25,212 nucleotides of DNA, from NCBI GenBank assembly GCA_042408195.1, contig JBHOQL010000003.1, forward strand, positions 1 through 25,212, written 5' to 3'. Position numbers and translations under genes: made by a program. Shown piece after piece: positions 15,298 through 23,242 of this stretch. The first letter of the stretch is position 1. The number at the start of each line of letters is the position of its first letter. The notes under the pieces were generated by a model. It saw only the letters and a program-made list of their open reading frames with translations, was not told the DNA's origin and did not search any database. This stretch comes from SpSt-600 sp042408195. Its GTDB lineage: Bacteria; Chloroflexota; Anaerolineae; SpSt-600.

Positions 15298-16022
15298 GTG
15301 TCCAGATTAAGGGCAGACCTGAAATAATTACTATTCAGTGGATTCCCAAATACACCCTAATGGAGCGTGTAGTCCACTGGGTTCACACTGCCACTTTCGT
15401 ACCCCTTCTTCTCACCGGTATGATCCTTTACTTTCCATTCCTTCAACCACTGGCTCAAGGGGAAGCAGGCCTCTTCATAAGGATGGTCCATCGCGTTGCC
15501 GCTGTATTCTTTGGCCTCGTGCCCATCCTTTACGCCATAATTCAACCTCGCCGTGCCATTGCGCTAATCCGGGATTTCCTTCCTGAAAAAGAAGACATAG
15601 GTTGGCTCAAAGGCGCTATACCCTACTACCTCTTCGGTAGGCACGAGGCCATGCCGCCCCAAGGCCGATTCAATGCCGGGGAAAAGCTCTTCGGCCTGGT
15701 GACGATCATCACTTGGGCAATCTTCGGGATCACGGGGTTAACCATGTGGTTTGGGAAGGGAGTGGTTTCCCCGGCTCTCTTCCAATGGGCTGTGCTCTTC
15801 CACGACCTGGCTATGCTCCTTTCGGCCTCTATGCTTATGGTTCATCTTTACCTCGCGGTGGCTCATCCGCTCATGTGGGGAGCCCTGGTGAGCATGCGGT
15901 TTGGCGTGACTTCAGCTGATTATGCCGCTGAGCACCATGCCAAGTGGTTTTACGGCCCCAAGAAGGCCATGGAAATTTGGGAAGCCAAGAAGAAAGAAGC
16001 TGCTCACCGGCATGGGCACTAA
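15294..16022 (+). CDS. Cytochrome b membrane subunit (FdnI/HyaC-like)
   Basis: Four-helix diheme cytochrome b of 242 residues passing electrons from the ferredoxin subunit to quinone. Candidate heme ligands lie in hydrophobic helices: ERVVHWVHT (helix 1), RMVHRVAAVFF (helix 2), LFHDLAMLL and LMVHLYLAVAHP (later helices). The loop PYYLFGRHEAMPPQGRFNAGEKLFGL is characteristic of the formate-dehydrogenase gamma family. The C-terminus is short, basic and His-rich. It starts in an ATGA overlap with the ferredoxin gene. Its presence shows the hydrogenase is a respiratory, membrane-bound enzyme. Confidence 0.91.
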   Translation: MSVQIKGRPEIITIQWIPKYTLMERVVHWVHTATFVPLLLTGMILYFPFLQPLAQGEAGLFIRMVHRVAAVFFGLVPILYAIIQPRRAIALIRDFLPEKEDIGWLKGAIPYYLFGRHEAMPPQGRFNAGEKLFGLVTIITWAIFGITGLTMWFGKGVVSPALFQWAVLFHDLAMLLSASMLMVHLYLAVAHPLMWGALVSMRFGVTSADYAAEHHAKWFYGPKKAMEIWEAKKKEAAHRHGH

Positions 16023-16039
16023 CACTCAAGGAGGGGTAT

Positions 16040-16426
16040 ATGCCGAAAATACTGGTGGTAGACGATGATCCGGACTTCATCAAGCTTACGCAAAAAATTC
16101 TGCGCCCTAAGGGCTATGAAATTATAACGGCCACCAGCGGGAGACAAGCCTTGGCGGTCATGCGAAGGGAGAAGCCCGACCTGGTGCTTCTGGACATCAT
16201 GATGGATTACATTCTCGATGGCTTTGACGTAAGCAAAGAGATGGCGCAAGATCCAGAGCTCAAGGATATACCCGTCATTATGGTTACCTCGCTTACGGGG
16301 GCGCGGGCCCAGGGCGTGTTTCCTTCTACTGGTGAATATGTTCCAGTTGATGAATGGATCCACAAACCTATTGACCCAGACACTCTGTTAGCCCGAATAG
16401 AGGAGGCTCTGTCCAAAAAGAAGTAA
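16040..16426 (+). CDS. Single-domain response regulator
   Basis: Receiver-only protein of 128 residues, start chosen at ATG behind AAGGAGGGG. Acidic pocket Asp8-10, phospho-acceptor Asp52 in LVLLDIMMD, Thr83 and Lys109 (HKPID) are all present. No output domain follows, as in CheY/Spo0F-type proteins, so it must act by protein contact or in a relay. The IMMDYILDGFD stretch after the Asp and the insert GVFPSTGEYVPVDEW before the Lys make it longer than CheY. It lies 17 bases after the cytochrome b gene and is probably the last hydrogenase-operon gene. It faces three kinases on the other strand. Confidence 0.9.
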   Translation: MPKILVVDDDPDFIKLTQKILRPKGYEIITATSGRQALAVMRREKPDLVLLDIMMDYILDGFDVSKEMAQDPELKDIPVIMVTSLTGARAQGVFPSTGEYVPVDEWIHKPIDPDTLLARIEEALSKKK

Positions 16427-16448
16427 CCAGAAGTTTTCAGAGGACAAG

Positions 16449-16492
16449 GGCGAGCAATGGAGCACTGGGGCAGTCTCTATTGCTCGCCTTTT
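16449..16492 (+). terminator. Strong bidirectional intrinsic terminator
   Basis: A near-perfect stem (16449-16462 with 16475-16488, one G.U) continues into an inner 4-bp stem around a GGG loop. It is followed on the plus strand by TTTT (16489-16492), then AGGTTT. It ends the hydrogenase operon and, read on the other strand, the kinase operon. The stop codon of the last kinase gene (16477-16479) lies inside the stem. Confidence 0.85.
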
Positions 16493-17631
16493 AGGTTTAA
16501 GGTGGGCAACCGGAAGGAGAACCGGCTACCTTGCCCAAGGGCTGATTCTACTTTTATACTCCCCCCGAGGCTTTCCACAATGTGCTTAACCAACGGAAGG
16601 CCAAGGCCTGTTCCTCGCGGCGCAATCTTTTTGGCCTGAGGAGTGCGATAAAATTCTTCAAAAATGCGTTCTATATCCTGATCAGCTATGCCAATACCCG
16701 TATCTTCCACTGTTCCAATAGCCCATCCATCTCGCTCTTCTAGAACAACCCGCACACGGCCACCAGGGAGGGTATACTTTACCGCGTTGGAGATCAGGTT
16801 GCTCCAGACCTGGGCTATATGGTCGGGGTCGGCCTGGACCACCGGCCGCTGATATATTTCAACTTCAAAGCTGAGCCCTTTGGCCTCAGCTTCTGAGCGG
16901 AAAAGGGGATAAACTTTCTCTAGGATGTCCGCTATGGAGACGGGCTCCCTTTTTTCCAATCCTTTCTCGCTTTTCGCCGCCGCCAGCTTGAGCAAGTCAT
17001 CGATTAGATCCAGAAGCTCTTGTGTCCTTTGAACGGCTCTCTCTAGCACTTCCTTCTGTTCTTCGGGGGGAATGTATCCCTTAAGGATGGCCAGAAGGAA
17101 ACTCTGCAGCGCATTCAGTGGGGCTCGAAGCTCGTGGGCCACCGTCAGCATGAACGTAGTCTTGAAGCGGTCCAGCCTTTCCATCTCTTCCTTAGCTCGT
17201 GCCAGCTCGCGAGCTTCCTCCTCGATTTTCTTCAGGCGTTTGGCCTCCAAAGAAAGCCGACGCCTCTCCAGAGCCTGAGCAACGGTCAAGCGCAAGACAT
17301 CAGCAGTGAAGGGCTTGGAGAGAAAGTCGTAAGCTCCAGCTTTTATGGCCTGAACCGCTAGCTCCACAGTAGCATATCCAGTGATGATCACACAGACTAC
17401 ATCGGGGTCTTTCTCAAGCATAGGCTTTAGGAGGTCAATGCCGCGCATGTCGGGTAAGACTACATCTAAGATGACAAGGTCAAAACCGTCCTCCATGAAG
17501 CGGCGAAGCCCTTCCTGTCCGGTAGCAGCGGTCTCCACAATGTATCCTTCTGGCTCTAAAACCCTACGGCAACCAGCCCGGATACCTTCCTCGTCATCAA
17601 TGACTAAGATGCGTAAAGGTTTATCCTCCAT
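16477..17631 (-). CDS. Receiver-histidine kinase hybrid (REC-HisKA-HATPase)
   Basis: Cytoplasmic two-component protein of 384 residues. An N-terminal receiver domain (Asp56 acceptor in LVILDVVLPD, Thr84, Lys106) leads through a charged coiled coil (about 125-155) to the HisKA domain. The phosphorylated His166 is in AHELRAPL. The ATPase domain has NLISNAVKYT, DTGIGI and GTGLGL. With no membrane segment or PAS domain, it probably receives phosphate or contacts from an upstream kinase, such as the membrane sensor encoded 10 bases upstream. It is a clear paralog of the protein at 19641-20819. Last gene of a three-gene minus-strand operon. Confidence 0.9.
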   Translation of the reverse strand: MEDKPLRILVIDDEEGIRAGCRRVLEPEGYIVETAATGQEGLRRFMEDGFDLVILDVVLPDMRGIDLLKPMLEKDPDVVCVIITGYATVELAVQAIKAGAYDFLSKPFTADVLRLTVAQALERRRLSLEAKRLKKIEEEARELARAKEEMERLDRFKTTFMLTVAHELRAPLNALQSFLLAILKGYIPPEEQKEVLERAVQRTQELLDLIDDLLKLAAAKSEKGLEKREPVSIADILEKVYPLFRSEAEAKGLSFEVEIYQRPVVQADPDHIAQVWSNLISNAVKYTLPGGRVRVVLEERDGWAIGTVEDTGIGIADQDIERIFEEFYRTPQAKKIAPRGTGLGLPLVKHIVESLGGSIKVESALGQGSRFSFRLPTLNLKGEQ

Positions 17632-17640
17632 AGCCAGATC

Positions 17641-19617
17641 TTATCCTATAATGCTTTCCAATGAGGCAAGAGGCCTTTCCATTGGGCCAGCCCACCGCTT
17701 TGGCAGCGTAATTGTAAAGGTCGTCCCTACCCCCACCTCGCTCTGAACAGAGATTCGTCCCCGGTGCATCTTAATGATGCCATAAACTATGGAAAGGCCA
17801 AGCCCAGTTCCCTTCCCAGGCGGCTTAGTGGTAAAGAAAGGTGTAAAGAGCTTATCCATGTGTTCTTGGGGGATACCGCAGCCTGTATCGGTGATGGAAA
17901 TTTCTACTTCACCGTTGAGCGAGCGAGTGGTGATGGTTATAGTGCCTGGTCCATTGATGGCTTCTGCCGCGTTGTTGAGCAAGTTGATGAAAACCTGCTG
18001 CAATTGAGCAGGATCAGCCTGTATGATCCGGACCTTGGGGTCGTACTGGCGCTCTATTTTAATTTCTGCGAAGAGAGGTTGGTGAGAAAGGTTTTCCAGT
18101 ACCTGGTCCAAGAGAGCATGCAGGTCAATATCCTGAGCTAAAACTTCCTGCTGGCGGGCAAAGTTCAGAAGACCAGAGACAATTTTCTTGGCCCGGTTTG
18201 CTTCTTGAAGGATCATTTTTAAATCTTCCTGATGAGGATCATCAGGTGGGAGCTCGCGTTGGATTGCATCGGCAAAGAGCATTATAGTGCCCAGGGGATT
18301 GTTCAGTTCGTGAGCCACTCCTGCTGCCAGCTGGCCCATGGAGGCGAGCTTCTCTTTGTGGAGTAATTCCTGCTGGGTGCGGTAGAGGGTTTCGGCCATT
18401 GCATTGAATGAACGGCCCAGTATCGCCAGTTCCCCATTGCCGTAAACCTGCACCCTGACAGTCCTATCACCTGCAGCCAAGCGGTGGTGGGCATCCACCA
18501 GTTCGGCAATGGGCAGGGATATGAAGTGCCCAATCGGAAAGGCCAAAACACTAGCCAGCAGAATGCAAACGATGGCAATCAAGGCCACCCGCTGGTTGAA
18601 AGTATTAACAAGATCAAGAAAAGTGGATTCCTTTGCTCCCACATAAAGGCTACCGACTACGTTGCCCTTGTGGTCTCTGAGGGGTTCATAGCGGGTAATG
18701 TACCATTCATTAACGACGAAAGCTCGGCCAACGTATTCTCGCCCTTCCTCCATCACGACCTTGCGGACAGGTTGGGAGATGCGGGTTCCAATGGCACGCC
18801 GTCCGGTTTCATCAGTGACGTTGGTGGAGACTCTCAAGTCACCCAAGAATATGGTGACGGTGTCTATTCCGGCTACCTCTTTTATCTGGTCCACCAGTGT
18901 ATAATCGTTGTTGAACATGTAAGCTGAAAGAACAGCACCGACCAAACGGCCTGCGTTATCCTTAAGAGGGGAAACACCAACAAGGGCCAGCCCCGCCGTT
19001 CCTTCGCGGGGGTCGAAGGGTTCGGGCGCAGCCATAGGAGTCTCCAACAGGGGAATAAAGGCTTGTTGGTCCAGCCCCACTTGAACCAGAAATTCCCGGG
19101 GGATTATTTCAGTGGCTGCTTGAGGCTTGCCACTCTCTAACACAGTCCGAACGATGGACAAATCGCCGAATTGCCCTTGCGTTAGTGGAGGCGAGAGCTT
19201 CCCATCCGGCCAGAGGACTTTACCAACAACCAGGTTGCCATTGGCATCAAGGACGGTAATGAAATGAGTGCCACCAAGAGCTAGAATAGCGATTTCGTTG
19301 GTAATCTGCCGCTCAATTATCTGAATGGCCTGGGGATCACCCTGCGCAGCAGCGGCGAAGTTCTCAACCACCCACTGGTCCAGCGTCAGCCGCTGGCTTA
19401 TAGCAGCGACTTCCTGAAGCTTAAGTTGATAGAAAGTCTCAGCCAGTTTCATATCCCGCGCCACCCGTTCAGCTTCGGCAGAAGCCAAATAATCATTGAT
19501 GACATGGGACACCACCAGCGCGTTCAACCCAACTGTAAGTATAGCTACAAACACGAAGGAAGTAAAAAGTGTAGTCCGTAATCTACCGCCCAGAAACTTC
19601 AACAGAATCCTCTCCAT
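17641..19617 (-). CDS. Membrane sensor histidine kinase (Cache-like sensor, HAMP, HisKA, HATPase)
   Basis: Transmembrane kinase of 658 residues. Start chosen at the ATG behind AAGGAGGGAA; the frame is open to a GTG 24 bases upstream, but that start lacks a site. Membrane helices at about 17-37 and 343-362 flank an extracytoplasmic sensor of about 300 residues that looks like a large Cache domain: FITVLDANGNLVVG, then GRLVGAVLSAYMFNNDYTLVDQI, and at the end GNVVGSLYVGAKES. HAMP follows (363-415), then HisKA with His436 in GVAHELNNPLGT and the ATPase boxes NLLNNAAEAI, DTGCGIP and GTGLGL. The NtrB-like H-box differs from the other two kinases. The signal may be a small organic acid or redox cue; unknown. 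Confidence 0.9.
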   Translation of the reverse strand: MERILLKFLGGRLRTTLFTSFVFVAILTVGLNALVVSHVINDYLASAEAERVARDMKLAETFYQLKLQEVAAISQRLTLDQWVVENFAAAAQGDPQAIQIIERQITNEIAILALGGTHFITVLDANGNLVVGKVLWPDGKLSPPLTQGQFGDLSIVRTVLESGKPQAATEIIPREFLVQVGLDQQAFIPLLETPMAAPEPFDPREGTAGLALVGVSPLKDNAGRLVGAVLSAYMFNNDYTLVDQIKEVAGIDTVTIFLGDLRVSTNVTDETGRRAIGTRISQPVRKVVMEEGREYVGRAFVVNEWYITRYEPLRDHKGNVVGSLYVGAKESTFLDLVNTFNQRVALIAIVCILLASVLAFPIGHFISLPIAELVDAHHRLAAGDRTVRVQVYGNGELAILGRSFNAMAETLYRTQQELLHKEKLASMGQLAAGVAHELNNPLGTIMLFADAIQRELPPDDPHQEDLKMILQEANRAKKIVSGLLNFARQQEVLAQDIDLHALLDQVLENLSHQPLFAEIKIERQYDPKVRIIQADPAQLQQVFINLLNNAAEAINGPGTITITTRSLNGEVEISITDTGCGIPQEHMDKLFTPFFTTKPPGKGTGLGLSIVYGIIKMHRGRISVQSEVGVGTTFTITLPKRWAGPMERPLASLESIIG

Positions 19618-19640
19618 TTCCCTCCTTTCTCGCCGAAACA

Positions 19641-20819
19641 CTACTCTGGTACGCCGATTTTGTCCCGTTCGCCGCTTGTTTCTGCCAGAGGAAGCTTGAA
19701 CCGGAAGGTGCTTCCCTTGCCTACTTCTGATTCCACTTCAATGGTTCCTCCATATATCTCCACTATTTGCCGGACGATCGGCAAACCCAGACCGGTGCCT
19801 GTTTGCTGCATGCGCCTTCCTTCTTGGGTCCGGTAAAATTCTTCAAAGATGCGAGGAATTTCTTCAGCCGGTATCCCGATTCCAGTGTCGGAAACTTCAC
19901 CAATAGCCAAACCACTTTCCCGATCAGCCCAGGCCAGAACTTTCACTTGGCCGCCAGAGGGAGTGTAGCGGATAGCATTATCCACAAGGTGTCTCCAGAG
20001 AGCCATAATATGATGCGGATTGGCTTGCACATAGATACAGTCCTGCACATTCACCTCCAGGGCTATCCCCTGGCGCTCAGCATTGGGCTTCAAGGTTTTA
20101 AAAACTTCGTTCAATATTTCCCCCAGGGAAACAAGTTCCACTTGGCTGAGCCCAATCCTTTCTTTAAGCTGAGCGAGGAGTAGGAGGTCATCCAGCGTGG
20201 TCAGCAGCTCTCCAGCTCTTAACTCGATTCGCTCCAAGGCTTCTGGCTGTTCCTCAGGGGGAATGTAGCCCTTGCGGATCAGTTGAACAGTATTCTTTAT
20301 GACAGCTACAGGGGCGCGCAGTATGTGGACAAGTGTTAGCATGAATCGGCCTTCCACCGCTTCTAATTTTTGGAGTTCTGCCTTGGCGCGAGCTAACTCG
20401 CGAGCCTCTTCCTCCAGTGCCTTCAGCCGCTCGGCTTCCTTCTGCAGCGCCCGCCGCTCCAATTCTCGATTTATGACACGGATAAGCAGGTCGGCCGAAA
20501 AGGGTTTAGCGATGAAATCGTGCGCACCTTCGCGGATAGCTTGGACAGCCAATTCCACAGTGGCATAGCCAGTAATCACAATGCAAATAAGGTCGGGATT
20601 TATCTGGCGGGCCTGGCGAAGGACTTCCAACCCGTTCATACCGGGCAGGACTATATCCAGAAGGAGGACATCGTAGGTGCGTTCCCGGAGTTTACGCAAA
20701 CCGATAGGGCCATTTTCGGCTACGTCTACGCTAAACCCATGAGGCACCAGTACCCGGCGACATCCCTCTCGTATGCCAATCTCATCGTCCACGACTAAAA
20801 CACGGGCAATTGCGCTCAT
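19641..20819 (-). CDS. Receiver-histidine kinase hybrid with atypical H-box
   Basis: Protein of 392 residues, first gene of the kinase operon, start behind AGGGGGCTGG. The receiver domain has Asp55 in LLLDIVLPG, Thr83 and Lys105. A charged coiled coil follows, then the HisKA region, where His165 lies in LVHILRAPV. In HisKA kinases the residue after His is nearly always Glu or Asp and helps catalysis; here it is Ile. The ATPase boxes HLVDNAIRYT, DTGIGI and GTGLGL look intact. It shares layout and much sequence with the protein at 16477-17631, so the two come from a duplication. It may be a weak or altered kinase. Confidence 0.9.
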   Translation of the reverse strand: MSAIARVLVVDDEIGIREGCRRVLVPHGFSVDVAENGPIGLRKLRERTYDVLLLDIVLPGMNGLEVLRQARQINPDLICIVITGYATVELAVQAIREGAHDFIAKPFSADLLIRVINRELERRALQKEAERLKALEEEARELARAKAELQKLEAVEGRFMLTLVHILRAPVAVIKNTVQLIRKGYIPPEEQPEALERIELRAGELLTTLDDLLLLAQLKERIGLSQVELVSLGEILNEVFKTLKPNAERQGIALEVNVQDCIYVQANPHHIMALWRHLVDNAIRYTPSGGQVKVLAWADRESGLAIGEVSDTGIGIPAEEIPRIFEEFYRTQEGRRMQQTGTGLGLPIVRQIVEIYGGTIEVESEVGKGSTFRFKLPLAETSGERDKIGVPE

Positions 20820-20964
20820 CCAGCCCCCTGCTTTTATTTTAGCGTAAACAAGAGCAAATTAAAATTTTGGAAATCGCCAAGCCTTCTTCGGTTAACCCAG
20901 CACCTACCTCCATCTTCAGAGATCTTTAACGAACAGCACGTGGTCTACGCGATTTAAAACCTCT
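20820..20964. other. Short intergenic gap between the NarI/HdrD gene and the kinase operon
   Basis: This 145-base AT-rich gap separates the end of the membrane Fe-S protein gene from the start of the kinase operon, both on the minus strand. It presumably holds the kinase operon promoter. I did not find a confident -35/-10 pair or terminator. Confidence 0.3.
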
Positions 20965-23010
20965 TCAAACTTGCTGCGCGAGTAACTCTACTACATCCAT
21001 TATCCGGATGCGGACTTTCTCTTGCCGGGCTGCGGCGGTGAGAGTTCGTTTGCATTGCTGACAGGCGGAAAGGAGAATTTTCGCTTTCGTTGCCTGAGCC
21101 TCGGCTAAACGACGCCGGGCCACGGCCGCCACCAGTTCTTTATCTGCCATTTCCACATCTCCTCCCCCACCACAGCACAGGGAGTACTCGTGATGGTGCT
21201 CCATCTCCACCATCGTGATCCCTGGGATCGCTCGGATTATTTCGCGAGGTGCTTCGTACACCCCGCTGGTCCTTCCGAGGTCGCATGGGTCATGGTAAGT
21301 GACCACTTCCTCCAGCGGGCGAGGCAGGAGGTTACCATCCCGGATAAACTCTGCCAGAAGTTCCGTAATGTGCAGGACTTCAAAGCCCAGCGGTTCTCCC
21401 AGAAGGCGGGGGTAATCGTGTTTCCAAGTATGATAACAAGATGGGCAGGAGGCAACCAATCGGCGCGCTCCAGTTTGCCGGACAGTTTCTACGTTATGGC
21501 GCACCGCTTCCAGAGCCTCATCGCCCATTCCAGCTATTATCAATGGGAAGCCACAGCACCACTCCTCCCCTCCGAGAGTGGTATAACTTGCACTTACTTT
21601 CTCCAGAAGCTGCACTATGCTCTGAGGGATAGAATAGCACTGTGGATAAAAAGAAGCGACACAACCCACAAAATAAGCTACTTCGGCACCTTTCCTCCCC
21701 CGGACTCCTTCCGGAATTTCGGGCAGGTTCTGGCTCCAGATCAGCCGGTTAGCATTGTCATCGCCTGAGATATTGTGTTTTGTCAGGAAAATTTCGCGGA
21801 GCTGGTCGAAGATGGCTGGATAGACACCTTGCCGGACCAGATCCTGGCGCATAGCGATCCATAACTCGCGGGTCTGAATACGGGCTGGGCAAACTACTCT
21901 GCAGCGTCCGCAGAGCGTGCAATCGTAAGTTCCGTCCGAATGGCTCTTGAGTTCTTCTGGTCTGGGCTGATAGGGCCCGAAAAAGCGAGCTCGAAGGCCG
22001 TACTGCCCCCGGACGAACCGCCGAACCGTTTCAATCTTACGCAAGGGAACGATAGAATCCAGTTCAGGCTTCTCGGCAAAAGTGGGACACCAACTGACGC
22101 ACTCCCCACAGCGAGTACAGGCATCCAAAGCCACTAACTGCTTAAAGGTGAAGGCAGAAGAGTCAACCGGAGCGGGGGCTTTCACTTCTTCTAACTCCGC
22201 CATTCTCTGCTGGACCCCATCCCAGGTAGCGGTGAGGGCTGTGGCGACGGCATGAAAGAATTTGGAATAAGGGATTGTGACTATGACCACAGAGGTAAGC
22301 AATCCGTGCACCAGGAATAGCCAGTCCGAAAGGTTCTTCCAGGGAAGGTTCCAGCCGAAAACGAGGCGGGAAAGCGGATAGCCAATGAAAGCCATGTACG
22401 GGGCAGGTCCATCGTATCCAGCATTCAGCCGAACAATTTCAGCAATCCACCCCGTAAGGAGTATAAGCCCGAGCGCAGCGACCATCCAAGTGTCCATGGC
22501 TCCCGTTCGGAGCTGAGAAGGGCGGATCACGTAGCGGCGGAAGATGTAAAATAGCAGGCCCGCCGTCATCATTAGTCCGCCAACTTCATTCAAGAAAGCA
22601 ATGAGCGGATGGTCTGCGGTATACCACATTGCAATCCATGGGATATGTCCAAGGTAGAATAAGTGATGGAGCACTTTGTCCGAAAGGGCAGCCAAACCGG
22701 AGAGAACCATGAGCAGGAGAAATCCGTTCAAGAGGAGGAAATGGCTCAGCCAACGCCAGCGGCTGGTCTGCCAAAGACGGCGGTTGAACCAGGCTTCGAC
22801 GATGAAGGCTTTCAAAATGAGGAGGAGTTGACGGCTGAAAATTGCCCTGAGCATTTGCCCCAGGAGGATGAGAAACTTCCGCCCGGCCGAAGCGGCCCTC
22901 GCACCCTCTACCCCGCCCCGGAGCCAAATGCTTATAACATCGCCCAATCCGATCAAAAAGAGGACCATAAGAGGGATGTGTATGACCCAGAACAAGGTTT
23001 CTGTACTCAT
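20965..23010 (-). CDS. NarI-like cytochrome b / HdrD-like Fe-S fusion (possible ETF:menaquinone oxidoreductase)
   Basis: Membrane protein of 681 residues. Five to six hydrophobic helices in residues 1-260 resemble the NarI/HdrE cytochrome b family, with several His residues. A soluble part follows, with two [4Fe-4S] sets (Cys298/301/304/308 and Cys364/367/370/374) and two CCG domains: Cys450, Cys485-486, Cys522/525; and Cys576, Cys612-613, Cys650/653. This is HdrE and HdrD in one chain. Related fusions in anaerobic bacteria have been described as membrane ETF:menaquinone oxidoreductases; others are annotated as heterodisulfide-reductase-like. The acyl-CoA dehydrogenase in the window favours the ETF role, but no etfAB genes are here. 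Start follows AAGGAGGTG; promoter at 23091-23120. Confidence 0.85.
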   Translation of the reverse strand: MSTETLFWVIHIPLMVLFLIGLGDVISIWLRGGVEGARAASAGRKFLILLGQMLRAIFSRQLLLILKAFIVEAWFNRRLWQTSRWRWLSHFLLLNGFLLLMVLSGLAALSDKVLHHLFYLGHIPWIAMWYTADHPLIAFLNEVGGLMMTAGLLFYIFRRYVIRPSQLRTGAMDTWMVAALGLILLTGWIAEIVRLNAGYDGPAPYMAFIGYPLSRLVFGWNLPWKNLSDWLFLVHGLLTSVVIVTIPYSKFFHAVATALTATWDGVQQRMAELEEVKAPAPVDSSAFTFKQLVALDACTRCGECVSWCPTFAEKPELDSIVPLRKIETVRRFVRGQYGLRARFFGPYQPRPEELKSHSDGTYDCTLCGRCRVVCPARIQTRELWIAMRQDLVRQGVYPAIFDQLREIFLTKHNISGDDNANRLIWSQNLPEIPEGVRGRKGAEVAYFVGCVASFYPQCYSIPQSIVQLLEKVSASYTTLGGEEWCCGFPLIIAGMGDEALEAVRHNVETVRQTGARRLVASCPSCYHTWKHDYPRLLGEPLGFEVLHITELLAEFIRDGNLLPRPLEEVVTYHDPCDLGRTSGVYEAPREIIRAIPGITMVEMEHHHEYSLCCGGGGDVEMADKELVAAVARRRLAEAQATKAKILLSACQQCKRTLTAAARQEKVRIRIMDVVELLAQQV

Positions 23011-23090
23011 AAAACACCTCCTTGTTCAAATGTCCTCAAACTCCGAAGGGCGCTCCTGCGCTCGGTCAATTTGTGCATTTTTTCACAGAA

Positions 23091-23120
23091 ATTATACACG
23101 CAGGCTGAAAGTATTATCAA
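23091..23120 (-). promoter_or_regulatory. Sigma70-like promoter of the NarI/HdrD gene
   Basis: On the minus strand TTGATA (complement of 23115-23120), an 18-base spacer and a perfect TATAAT (complement of 23091-23096) stand about 80 bases upstream of the start at 23010. The leader carries a strong AAGGAGG. Confidence 0.6.
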
Positions 23121-23182
23121 ATTAGAGGGCCAATTTCCTAACCATAGTGGTCAGGGAGAGCCTCGATGGCCTCTGAAATACA

Positions 23183-23235
23183 GAGGTCACATTTTCGCAA
23201 TGGTTGTAGGACCAGCGCTGCGAAAATGTGACCTC
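23183..23235. repeat. Perfect 17-bp inverted repeat with structured loop
   Basis: GAGGTCACATTTTCGCA at 23183-23199 is matched exactly by its reverse complement at 23219-23235. The 19-base centre holds a further TGGT/ACCA pair. It begins 7 bases after the stop codon of the broken hydrogenase gene (minus strand). There is no U-tract, so it is not a typical terminator. It could be a remnant of a mobile-element end, a protein-binding site or an mRNA 3'-end hairpin. Confidence 0.75.
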
Positions 23236-23242
23236 GCCCAAT

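Noticed and set aside
4195..20819. Genome-wide reassignment of TGA to an amino acid
   Set aside because: Several intact genes end properly at TGA, often in ATGA or GTGA overlaps with the next gene, and the two special TGAs both fall at catalytic Cys positions.
23183..23235. Ordinary intrinsic terminator
   Set aside because: The stem is AT-rich in the middle and no U-tract follows on either strand.
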